36,359 nt of DNA, from assembly GCA_964616985.1 (NCBI GenBank), contig CAZTVF010000046.1:1-36359 (forward strand), written 5' to 3'. Both the position numbers and the translations under genes were made by a program. How positions within the stretch are numbered: position 1 is the stretch's first letter; each line of letters starts with the position of its first letter. The stretch is from CAZTVF01 sp964616985 (lineage in GTDB: Bacteria > Planctomycetota > Phycisphaerae > SM23-33). Under the pieces are notes generated by a model. It was not told the origin of the DNA. It was given only the letters and a program-made list of their open reading frames with translations, and ran no database searches. Positions 1 through 7,529 of this stretch are shown piece by piece.

Positions 1-68
1 CGTGAACATCGCTGGCGGCGGTCGTCAGCGGAAGGTCATCCGGGAAATCCCGTTTGAAAGGCCAGTGA

Positions 69-1634
69 ATGGTAGCCAGGCCCAATATCATCCTGATTCT
101 GAACGACGACATGGGGTTTTCCGATCTGGGCTGCTATGGCGGCGAGGTGCATACGCCGTACCTCGATTCCCTGGCCGCCGGAGGCGTTCGCTTCACGCAG
201 GCATACAACACCGCCCGCTGCTGCCCGTCTCGCGCGAGCCTGCTGACCGGCCTGCATCCGCATCAGACCGGCGTAGGCCATATGACCGGCGACGACGGCC
301 TGGACGGCTACCGCGGCGACCTCAACGACCGTTGCGTGACCATCGCCGAAGCCCTGCGTCCCTGCGGCTACCGCACGTACATGAGCGGCAAGTGGCACAT
401 CAGCCGCGATACCCGGAATCCACAGCCAAGCTGGCCGATGCAGCGAGGCTTCGACCGCTTCTATGGCACGATCACCGGCTGCGGCAACTACTTCGCGCCG
501 ATCACGCTGCGGGAAGGCAACGAGCCCGTCGAGCCACCGCGGGAAGGCGGCTACTACTACACCGACGCCATCTCCGGCCGCGCCGTCGACTTCCTTCGCG
601 ACCACGCCCGCCGCAACGACGACACGCCGTTCTTCCTGTACCTCGCATACACAGCACCACACTGGCCATTGCACGCGCCGAGCGAAACCATCGCCCGCTA
701 CGAGCATCGCTTCGACGTCGGCTGGGATGTCCTCCGCCAGCAGCGGCTCGATCGAATGATCCGCATGGGCATCGTCGACGGGCAATGGGCCCTGTCGCCG
801 CGCGACCCCACCCAGCCGCCTTGGGACGCCGCGGAACACAAGGCCTGGCAGGCGCGCCGCATGGAGGTGTATGCCGCCCAGATCGACCGCATGGATCAAG
901 GCATCGGCCGCGTGGTGGAACAACTTCGGGCCTGCGGGCAGCTCAATAACACGCTGATTCTCTTTCTTGCGGACAATGGCGGCTGCGCCGAGGAACTCAT
1001 CGGCTGGCAATGGCTGTCGCACAACCTCATTCGACCGGAAACCTGCGACAGGCGGCCCATCCGCATCGGCAACGACCCATCCCTCATGCCCGGCGGGGAG
1101 GAAACCTACCAGAGCTACGGCGTGCCGTGGGCAAATGTGTCCAACACACCTTTCCGACTCTACAAGCATTGGGTGCACGAGGGCGGGATCGCCACGCCGC
1201 TGATCGCTCACTGGCCGGCAGGCTTCGGGGCTCGGGGCGAACTGCGGCATCAGCCCGTCCAACTTCCCGACGTGATGGCCACCTGCCTCGACGTCGCCGG
1301 GGCCGAATATCCCTCCGAGCACAACGGCAAAGCCGTGTTGCCGCTGGAGGGCTACAGCTTCCGCTCGTGCCTCGACAACGCCACCAGCGAGCGCAAGGCC
1401 CTGTTCTGGGAGCATGAGGGCAACTGCGCCGTCCGCCGCGGCAATTGGAAGCTCGTCCGCCGCTATCCCGGCAGCTGGGAACTCTACGACATGGTCGCCG
1501 ATCGCACGGAACTGCATGACCTGGCGGCCGGAAGTCCCACGGTGGTTGCCGAGCTGGCCTCGATGTGGCAGTCGTGGGCCGATCGCTGCAATGTGCTTCC
1601 CTGGGACCAGGTGTGCGCCCGCCGCGAGAAATGA
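69..1634 (+). CDS. Arylsulfatase-type sulfatase (FGly-dependent)
   Basis: Sulfatase of the alkaline-phosphatase superfamily, 521 aa, hydrolysing a sulfate ester on an unidentified (probably carbohydrate) substrate. The formylglycine motif C-C-P-S-R is at residues 51-55, with C51 the residue to be oxidised. Calcium-site aspartates lie in NDD (D13, D14), GKWH gives K108 and H110, APHWPLH gives H198, and LADNGG gives D302/N303. All expected landmarks are present, so it should be active if an FGly-generating enzyme exists. The ATG at 69 is preceded by AAAGG 8 nt upstream and family homology begins within five residues of it. No signal peptide is visible, unlike many planctomycete sulfatases, so a cytoplasmic location is inferred. 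It is the only plus-strand gene before 20 kb and is not in an operon with its neighbours. Substrate class cannot be read from sequence. Confidence 0.93.
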   Translation: MVARPNIILILNDDMGFSDLGCYGGEVHTPYLDSLAAGGVRFTQAYNTARCCPSRASLLTGLHPHQTGVGHMTGDDGLDGYRGDLNDRCVTIAEALRPCGYRTYMSGKWHISRDTRNPQPSWPMQRGFDRFYGTITGCGNYFAPITLREGNEPVEPPREGGYYYTDAISGRAVDFLRDHARRNDDTPFFLYLAYTAPHWPLHAPSETIARYEHRFDVGWDVLRQQRLDRMIRMGIVDGQWALSPRDPTQPPWDAAEHKAWQARRMEVYAAQIDRMDQGIGRVVEQLRACGQLNNTLILFLADNGGCAEELIGWQWLSHNLIRPETCDRRPIRIGNDPSLMPGGEETYQSYGVPWANVSNTPFRLYKHWVHEGGIATPLIAHWPAGFGARGELRHQPVQLPDVMATCLDVAGAEYPSEHNGKAVLPLEGYSFRSCLDNATSERKALFWEHEGNCAVRRGNWKLVRRYPGSWELYDMVADRTELHDLAAGSPTVVAELASMWQSWADRCNVLPWDQVCARREK

Positions 1635-1673
1635 CCGCGGGACCTGCGGTGGTCCTCAGGTGCTCTGCCGCTC

Positions 1674-1745
1674 GGCCTGGATGTTGTCGAAGCCTTCGAG
1701 GTCGGCGATCGTGCGGCTGAGACATAGGATCTTGTCGCGCGAGGT
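1674..1745 (-). pseudogene. Remnant of comM (C-terminal fragment)
   Basis: A piece of a comM/yifB gene with no start and no complete domain. Positions 1674-1737 match the intact comM at 2423-2486 with about 7 mismatches in 64 nt, after which similarity fades. Read on the minus strand it encodes a stretch containing LSRTIADLEGFDNIQA, matching residues about 501-521 of the intact protein (LSRTIADLEGCDNIQA), then a stop a few codons later. Visible codon changes are mixed: three silent and three replacing (V to I, R to C, C to F). It lies in the spacer between the sulfatase and the A24-like gene, in the same orientation as the intact comM. It is too short to be functional. Confidence 0.8.
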
Positions 1746-1779
1746 CAGAACCGCGCGGCTATAATCGGATCGCCGCGGC

Positions 1780-2292
1780 TCACAGATGAAGCACAAGTAT
1801 TGCAGTCAAGATGCCCACTATGCTGGCAAGCGACATGCTCAGTTGCCGTAGGGACACTTCGAGTTCTTCCTCACTCGGTCCACCGCGGGCATAGCGAATA
1901 CGAACATATGCGACGCCGATCCAAGCGGCCAGCGCCGCCACTCCTGCTCCTGACAAGATCAGAGCCTGCCCGAATGGAACGGCACAACCGATCCATGCGG
2001 CCATAGAGGCCATCGCCTTGGACGTGCCTCCAGGTGCCAGACCGCAGCTGAATAACACCGCCATTATGAGGAACGTGAGGATTGCGACACCTATGCACGA
2101 GAGAATGTCGCCTCTGAAAATGGGCATGATACCTGTTGCCCCAAAAGCCAAAGCAGACAACGCCGCCAATAAGGCGGACCCATATGAGAGGCTATTGGGA
2201 ACTCTGCGTGTCCTGCGTTCGACAATGCCCGCTGTTACATGAAGGGCAAGCCCAACCCATAGCGGTATGGCCGCGACCTCAGCTATCAGCAT
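1780..2292 (-). CDS. A24 prepilin peptidase-like membrane protein, catalytic aspartates replaced
   Basis: Polytopic membrane protein of 170 aa resembling the small CpaA/TadV-type A24 peptidases. The family's first motif (D-x-R-x-x-x-[IV]-P-N) appears as E25-R-R-T-R-R-V-P-N33, and the second (G-G-x-G-D-x-K) as APGGT90-S-K92 followed by a hydrophobic AWIG segment. Both catalytic aspartates are therefore substituted (D to E at 25, D to T at 90). About five hydrophobic segments are visible, plus a charged stretch near residues 132-146 (RIRYARGGPSEEELE). The start ATG is preceded by TGAGGT about 11 nt upstream. It lies 79 nt downstream of comM on the same strand, so cotranscription is possible. 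It probably does not cleave prepilins; a structural or degenerate role is inferred. The family assignment rests on these two motifs, so confidence is moderate. Confidence 0.6.
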   Translation of the reverse strand: MLIAEVAAIPLWVGLALHVTAGIVERRTRRVPNSLSYGSALLAALSALAFGATGIMPIFRGDILSCIGVAILTFLIMAVLFSCGLAPGGTSKAMASMAAWIGCAVPFGQALILSGAGVAALAAWIGVAYVRIRYARGGPSEEELEVSLRQLSMSLASIVGILTAILVLHL

Positions 2293-2371
2293 TGTCCATT
2301 TACCTCATGACACGAACGCCCATGGTGCAAGCGGAACAGTGATGCACGATGCCTCGTCTTCTCTATATCCT

Positions 2372-3985
2372 CTACAGCCTTCGATCGAGCCGGCGGTACT
2401 GGACGGCCTCGGCGAGGTGATGGGCCTGGATGTTGTCGCAGCCTTCGAGGTCGGCGATGGTGCGGCTGAGCCGAAGGACTTTGTCGTGGGCGCGGGCGGA
2501 GAGGCCCAACTCGGTCATGGCCTGCTTGAGGAGGGCTTCGCCGGCGGCGTCGAGCTTGCAGAACTGCCGCACCTGGCGAGGCGGCATGGAGGCGTTGGTC
2601 GTCGTCGAGCCCAGCACGTGCGCCGCGCGCCCGTTGCCGCCGGCTGCGTTCTGCGGCGCTGCGCCCGTCGTACCCTCGCTGCCGGCCTTGGCGGCCGCAA
2701 AGCGATTCCGCTGGATCTCGCGGGCGCGGAGCACCTGCTCGCGCATCTGCTGCGAGGACAGCCCCTCGCTCTCGCCGCTGCGAAGTTGTTTCCACGGCAC
2801 GGCGGGCACTTCGATGTGGATGTCGATGCGGTCGATCAGCGGGCCCGACACGCGGCCCATGTACCGTTCGATCATGATCGAGGAGCACTTGCACGGCTTG
2901 CGGCTGTCGCCGTAGTAGCCGCACGGGCAGGGGTTCATCGCGGCGATCAGCATGATCTGGGCCGGGAACTTCAGCGTGCTGTGCACGCGCGGGATCGTGA
3001 CGTAGCCGTCTTCGAGCGGCTGACGGATCATCTCCAGCGTGGTGCGGGCGAACTCGGGGAATTCGTCGAGGAACAGCACGCCGTGGTGCGCCAGCGACAC
3101 CTCGCCGGGCTGCGGAACGATGCCGCCGCCCACCAGCGCCGCGGCGCTGCTGGAGTGGTGCGGCGCCCGCACCGGCCGCACGGCCATCAGCGACTGCCCC
3201 GGCGTGAGCAGCCCCCGGGCGGAGAAAACGCGGGTCGTCTCGAGCGACTCCTCCAGCGTCAGCGGCGGCAGCACCGTCGGCAGGCGCTTCGCCAGCATCG
3301 TCTTGCCCGAGCCCGGCGGCCCGATCATGAGCACGTTGTGATGGCCGGCCGCGGCGATGATGAGCGCCCGCTTGGCCGATTCCTGGCCGCGGACGTCACC
3401 GAAGTCGGCATCGTATTTCGACGCCACCGAGAACACCGATTCGAGATCCACGTCCACCGGATCGATCGGAAGCTCGTCGGTGAGGAAGCCCACCGCGTCG
3501 GAGAGGAAGCGGACGGGGATGACGGCCGTGCCTTCGACCACGGCGGCCTCGGGGGCGTTCTCGGCCGGGACGATGACGCCCTTCTTGCCCAGCTGTGCCG
3601 CGAGCATCGCGGTGGCCAATGCCCCGCGGATGGGCCGCAGGCGTCCGTCGAGCGCGAGCTCGCCCATGAGGAGGTAGTCGTCGATCTTGTCGCTCTGGAA
3701 GACGCCGCCGGCGATGGCCACCGCCACGGCGATGGGCAGATCCAGTGCGGCGGAATCCTTCTTCACGTCGGCCGGCGCGAGATTGATCGTGACCTTGGGC
3801 CCCGGCCAGCGGTAGCCGCTGTTCCGCATCGCCGCCTGGATTCGCGACACCGATTCCTTCACGGACGTATCGGCCAGGCCCACGAGCTTCAACTCGCCCT
3901 GCCCGCCGGCCGAAACATCCGCCTCCACCTCGCACGCGATGGCATCGATGCCCTGAAGAATTGAACTATGGACGCGAGAAATCAT
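2372..3985 (-). CDS. comM: ComM/YifB family Mg-chelatase-like AAA+ ATPase
   Basis: Full-length ComM/YifB protein (537 aa). In naturally transformable bacteria ComM is a hexameric helicase that promotes branch migration of incoming DNA during recombination. An N-terminal ChlI-type domain covers about residues 20-145 and the AAA+ Mg-chelatase core about 190-395. Walker A GPPGSGKT is at 222-229 and Walker B FLDE at 305-308. A four-cysteine patch (C353, C355, C365, C367) follows AAMNPC, and the C-terminal domain ends in the family's usual HHLAEAVQYRRLDR. A low-complexity linker rich in Ala, Gly, Thr and Asn lies at about 431-468. The start ATG has GAGGTG about 6 nt upstream. No frameshift or missing motif was seen. 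Two partial copies of this gene occur at 1674-1745 and 5956-6076. Confidence 0.95.
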   Translation of the reverse strand: MISRVHSSILQGIDAIACEVEADVSAGGQGELKLVGLADTSVKESVSRIQAAMRNSGYRWPGPKVTINLAPADVKKDSAALDLPIAVAVAIAGGVFQSDKIDDYLLMGELALDGRLRPIRGALATAMLAAQLGKKGVIVPAENAPEAAVVEGTAVIPVRFLSDAVGFLTDELPIDPVDVDLESVFSVASKYDADFGDVRGQESAKRALIIAAAGHHNVLMIGPPGSGKTMLAKRLPTVLPPLTLEESLETTRVFSARGLLTPGQSLMAVRPVRAPHHSSSAAALVGGGIVPQPGEVSLAHHGVLFLDEFPEFARTTLEMIRQPLEDGYVTIPRVHSTLKFPAQIMLIAAMNPCPCGYYGDSRKPCKCSSIMIERYMGRVSGPLIDRIDIHIEVPAVPWKQLRSGESEGLSSQQMREQVLRAREIQRNRFAAAKAGSEGTTGAAPQNAAGGNGRAAHVLGSTTTNASMPPRQVRQFCKLDAAGEALLKQAMTELGLSARAHDKVLRLSRTIADLEGCDNIQAHHLAEAVQYRRLDRRL

Positions 3986-4233
3986 GGACCCACCTCACAG
4001 ACCAATGGTTGGGCATGATCGTAAGACGGCGCTGGCAGCGATGCAAGATGCTATGCAGAAGATGCTATGCCAACGCCACGGGAAGTTCGCTCGCCCGTGC
4101 AGCGCCGCACTCATTCCATTCCGGCCCGCGGGCCACAGCATGCATGGTGTCGCCCGATTTCGTCCGGCGCGCATGCTGGCGCCAGCCAGACGACAGCCAG
4201 CAGAGGATCGCAGGAGACAATCCCAGCGCCTGG
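3986..4233. other. Intergenic spacer upstream of comM
   Basis: A 248-nt spacer between the comM start and the 3' end of the alpha-galactosidase gene, presumably holding the comM promoter. It contains a direct repeat of the 12-mer AAGATGCTATGC at 4045-4056 and 4059-4070. Around 4170-4183 there is a CGCATGCTGGCGCC-type palindromic stretch that weakly resembles the GCATGCCGGCG repeats near 31990 and 35750. No convincing coding region or terminator was found. Confidence 0.5.
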
Positions 4234-5787
4234 CTACCTTGCTGGCGGCGTGCTGGCCATCAACTTCAGCATCTGAGCGCCGTGGGCCGGCACGCCGATC
4301 TCAAGTGAGCCCTCATGCTGGCCCAGGTCTCGTCGCTCCCAGAGATTGCGGGCCGTGAAACGGCCGCGGATGCCGAAGTCGTCGCCGCGCAGCTCGGCGA
4401 TATCGCCCTCGTCGGCGAGATTGAACACACCGATCGCTATGCCGCCATCCGCCAGCGGGCGGGCATGGACACGGAGATGGTGCAGCCGCGAGCCATCTCC
4501 CAAGCCGCGAGTTCGTTGCTCGCGGACACGCGTGGCCGTCTTGCCCAGCCGATCTTGGTTGACGGCGATGACCTCCTCATTGCCGAACAGCCGAAGCTCG
4601 AAGTCGCTGATGGCCCCCAGATCGCAACTCAGGATCAGCGGCGAAGGGTACAACGCCCACAGCGTCATGTGCGTAAGCTGCTCGTCCGGAGTGAGACGAT
4701 TAGGCTTGGTGCTGTTCATCGTGTCGAATTGCGGGCCCAGGGCCATCATGTCCAGGTCGTTCCATTTGCCCGGACGCACACGCGGCCGCCAGTCCTCGCA
4801 GCCCATGTGGTCATCCGCATGGAACCCATTCATCAGGACGCTTCGCCATTCATCGACGGTGTCGGGGATGGATCGCCACATCTCGGTCCAGCGGAGATAC
4901 GCATCCGCCCATGTGAGCCTGGCCTCCGTGCACACACTGAAGATGATGTCACGGGGAGCGCTCTTGAGCGGTTGGCCCATGCGTTCTAGGGACACGGGAT
5001 CTGTAGGCAGCCAATCGTACTTCAGGAAATCCACTCCCCACTGCACCCATTGGGCCACGTCGGCGGCCTCATGTTTGTCACGTCCGACGAACTTGCCGGG
5101 AAAGGAGAGTCGCGGATAGTCGGGGTCGCACTCGCCCGATGAGCAGCCAATCAGCGCCTCGCCGCCCCAGTCGGCCCGGGCCTCTTCGGCCGAGCAGCCC
5201 CACGGTTCCACCCACGGACTGGAATACAGGCCGAACTTCAGACCCTTGCCATGGATGTAATCCGCCAGCTTCTTCATGTCGGAGAACTTGCTGTTGGGCT
5301 GGATCGCGCCGTGAGGCCCGCCACGCCGGCCCTGCCAGCAGGAGTCTACGTTGATGTAGGTGTAACCTCGCGCCGCCAGGCCGCTGGCCACCATGGCGTC
5401 GGCCGCGGCGCGGACCTTGGCCTCGTCCACCCAGCGCCGCCATGCGTTCCAACTGTTCCAGCCCATCGGCGGGGTCAGCGCCAGGCCTCGCCCGATGGCG
5501 ATCACGAATTCCTTCTCTGCCTTGCCGTGCCGGTTGGCCGCCTCGAGCAGCACCCGGTAATCGCCCTCGCCGCGTACGAAGCCGCTGATGAAGCCGCTCC
5601 GTGGATCCACGCGCAGACCCTCCGGCAGCCCCTGCACGGAAAAGGCCATGGGGCGTTCCCCCGTGGCCGGAATCGCGTAGAAGAATGGCTTGCCAGCCGA
5701 CGCTCCGGTGACTTCCGGGCCATGGATGCCAGGCGTGCCTTCATCCCACGGGGCAACCCGTGCCAGTGCAATTGGTGCTACCTGCAT
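4234..5787 (-). CDS. GH27 alpha-galactosidase
   Basis: Retaining glycoside hydrolase of clan GH-D, family GH27 (517 aa), expected to remove terminal alpha-galactosyl residues. An N-terminal beta-rich Ig-like region (about 20-100) precedes the (beta/alpha)8 barrel, which opens with the hallmark LTPPMGWNSWNAW (104-116). The nucleophile is D258 in FLKYDW and the acid/base D346 in WNDLDMM. VDSCW (148-151) is the usual substrate-pocket motif. The C-terminal region (about 410-510) is the expected beta-sandwich. The start ATG follows GGAAGGAAC. No signal peptide is visible, so it probably acts on imported oligosaccharides. Other GH27 activities (alpha-N-acetylgalactosaminidase, beta-L-arabinopyranosidase) cannot be excluded. 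It is on the same strand as the glycan-enzyme block but separated from it by the comM remnant. Confidence 0.92.
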   Translation of the reverse strand: MQVAPIALARVAPWDEGTPGIHGPEVTGASAGKPFFYAIPATGERPMAFSVQGLPEGLRVDPRSGFISGFVRGEGDYRVLLEAANRHGKAEKEFVIAIGRGLALTPPMGWNSWNAWRRWVDEAKVRAAADAMVASGLAARGYTYINVDSCWQGRRGGPHGAIQPNSKFSDMKKLADYIHGKGLKFGLYSSPWVEPWGCSAEEARADWGGEALIGCSSGECDPDYPRLSFPGKFVGRDKHEAADVAQWVQWGVDFLKYDWLPTDPVSLERMGQPLKSAPRDIIFSVCTEARLTWADAYLRWTEMWRSIPDTVDEWRSVLMNGFHADDHMGCEDWRPRVRPGKWNDLDMMALGPQFDTMNSTKPNRLTPDEQLTHMTLWALYPSPLILSCDLGAISDFELRLFGNEEVIAVNQDRLGKTATRVREQRTRGLGDGSRLHHLRVHARPLADGGIAIGVFNLADEGDIAELRGDDFGIRGRFTARNLWERRDLGQHEGSLEIGVPAHGAQMLKLMASTPPAR

Positions 5788-6165
5788 CTTAGTTCCTTCC
5801 GTAAGTCCGGTGCTCAGAGCGTGGTGTGGCTGCGTCAGCCTGCGGCGTGATTATGCCCTTTGCCTCAGCAAGGTCAAGCGCCAGAATGCGATGCCTCTGA
5901 GAGAGGGCCTGCTGAACGCACACTATGACGCACATGCGGTATTCGCGACTGGACGCGACGAACATTTGCACGGCTTGCGGCTGTCGCCGTAGTAGCCGCG
6001 CGGGCAAGGGTTCATCGCGGCGATCAGCATGATCTGGGCCGGAAACTTCAGCGTGCTGCGCACGCGCGGGATCGTGTGCCTCGCCAATCCCCACAGACGG
6101 CGGCGCGCCGGCGAGCCTGGCCGGTGCGTTCCCAGCGGCGCATCCGCCGGCCTGCGAGCCAAGGC
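5788..6165. other. Gene-free spacer holding a comM remnant
   Basis: This 378-nt stretch between the alpha-galactosidase start and the stop of the transglutaminase-fold gene holds no intact gene. Its middle third (5956-6076) is a fragment of comM. The rest (5788-5955 and 6077-6165) shows no similarity to other parts of the window that I could see. The promoter of the alpha-galactosidase gene should lie in its first part, but no clear -35/-10 pair stood out. Confidence 0.5.
5956..6076 (-). pseudogene. Remnant of comM (central fragment, about 94% identical)
   Basis: A 121-nt fragment matching the intact comM at 2879-2999 with 7 mismatches and no gaps. On the minus strand it encodes a segment from TIPRV through FPAQIMLIAAMNPCP to CKCSS, equivalent to intact residues about 330-369, without any start or flanking domain. 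Comparing codons, five of the seven differences are silent (Phe, Pro, Lys, Cys and Ser codons) and two replace residues (H to R, and the second Cys of CPC to R). Six of the seven are transitions. Similarity stops abruptly at both ends. The bias to silent changes suggests divergence while part of a working gene, then capture of a fragment. Confidence 0.85.
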
Positions 6166-7398
6166 CTACTTAAGCGGCGGCGGCGTGGGACGCGGATGTG
6201 TAGCGGCCGCGCTCGGCTTTGGTGCGGAGGCTGGCTGGCTGGTGGTGGCCGGTGCGGCCTGGGAGGCAGGCATCGGCTTTGACGGGCGTGTCGCCGCCGT
6301 GACCGTCACGCCGGGGGGCGGGTTTTCGCGAACGTATTCCCGCACGCCGGGCTCGATGGCCTGGTCCAGGTAGACCCGCGATACCGGCGTGTGGCGTATC
6401 TTATCGTCGGCGGCAGGGGGCTCTGGCAGTACAGTGACGCTGTAGGCGTCCCGCTTGGGCGCCTCACGCAGCTTCGTGGGCAGGCAGTGGATGAAGTATC
6501 GTCCCTCGGAATGGGTCTTGTTGATGCTGCAATCGGCGGACTTGCTGCCGCTGGGGGTGTCGATCCGGAAATCGCGTCTCATGAATACGAACGTGTAAGC
6601 GAAGCCCCGCGTGGCGCATCCAAGATCGTAAAAGACCCACCCGGCGTCGGGGAAATAGGCCTCCATCACCGCGTATTTGCTGCCGTCCACGATGGTCTCA
6701 CACCGAACGAGGTCGGCGGGTATTCCCATCTTGCGACAGATGGCCGCCGCAACGTGAACCATTCCGAAGGGGTCGCCGCTCATGGTGGCCAGCACCCGGT
6801 TGCTGTCCTGGTCATGGCCGCGGGCCTTGATGTTGTCGTTGATCCAATCGCACGCGAGTTCGACCGCCTCTTCGGCCGACGATGCCTGGGTCAGGATCCC
6901 CTTGGCGACCTCGGAAACCTTCTCGTGTTCGACGTTAATGCTAGGCGTGGTCGCCAGGAGCGTTGGGAACGCCTTCTTCACGGCGTCAACGTAAGGCAGG
7001 CAGGCGACCGTGCGCAGCTGGCTGCGATTGGTCCTCTCGATGTTCAGCGTGTTCGTGACCGTGATCGCGTTGGCCGGCGCCGAATTCCACGTGAGCTCGT
7101 ACAGGCGGGCGGGGAAGGGCTTTTCTTCGACGAGGAGTTTCATCGAATCGGGCTCGACGCTGAACTTGAAGTCGTTCTGCAGAACAACCTGCTGGTCGGT
7201 GGCGCCCCAGAAGCTCATCACGGCTGGAATGGCCACGGTCAGCTTCTTCCCCTTCTCACCCGTGAAAGAGTATGCCCGGGTGACGGCGAGGAATCGTGGC
7301 TTCTCAGCCTTCTCCGGGTTCAGCGGAAACGTCGCCGCCGCGGCGAACATGCATCCAACCAAGACAGTGGCCATGACGCCCAGGACGATGCGCCGCAT
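6166..7398 (-). CDS. Transglutaminase-fold exported protein lacking the catalytic Cys and His
   Basis: A 410-aa protein with an N-terminal hydrophobic leader (residues 4-24). It contains LVGC at 13-16, which fits a lipobox, although signal peptidase I cleavage near AAAA is also possible. Residues about 165-265 match the transglutaminase-like fold: the helix ending CRKMGIPADLVRCE (221-234), then AVMEAYFPDAGWVFYDLG (243-260). In active members a Cys lies about 15 residues before GIPA and a His begins the H-A-W-x-E strand. Here those places hold D209/P210 and Y242, and only the Asp (D258) remains. The C-terminal 50 residues are rich in Pro, Ala, Ser and Thr. The start has GAGGAG 6 nt upstream. 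A binding or structural role in the envelope is inferred. Confidence 0.72.
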   Translation of the reverse strand: MRRIVLGVMATVLVGCMFAAAATFPLNPEKAEKPRFLAVTRAYSFTGEKGKKLTVAIPAVMSFWGATDQQVVLQNDFKFSVEPDSMKLLVEEKPFPARLYELTWNSAPANAITVTNTLNIERTNRSQLRTVACLPYVDAVKKAFPTLLATTPSINVEHEKVSEVAKGILTQASSAEEAVELACDWINDNIKARGHDQDSNRVLATMSGDPFGMVHVAAAICRKMGIPADLVRCETIVDGSKYAVMEAYFPDAGWVFYDLGCATRGFAYTFVFMRRDFRIDTPSGSKSADCSINKTHSEGRYFIHCLPTKLREAPKRDAYSVTVLPEPPAADDKIRHTPVSRVYLDQAIEPGVREYVRENPPPGVTVTAATRPSKPMPASQAAPATTSQPASAPKPSAAATHPRPTPPPLK

Positions 7399-7529
7399 AG
7401 GATGCTCCTCGATCTGGAGTTGCCGGTGACGGGCGAGGGACTTCCCCCATGGCGGCCTGCCCCGGTTGTTGTTGCGCCGATCCTATCCTCACGCGCCGGA
7501 GGCGTCAATCGTGCATCCGCGGCATCGCG

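Noticed and set aside
2267..3964. A 565-codon plus-strand open frame
   Set aside because: It is antisense to comM; the comM protein has Walker motifs and full-length family similarity.
5956..6076. comM fragments as assembly error
   Set aside because: Each copy has its own set of substitutions and unique flanks, which a simple assembly duplication would not give; read-level confirmation is still not possible here.
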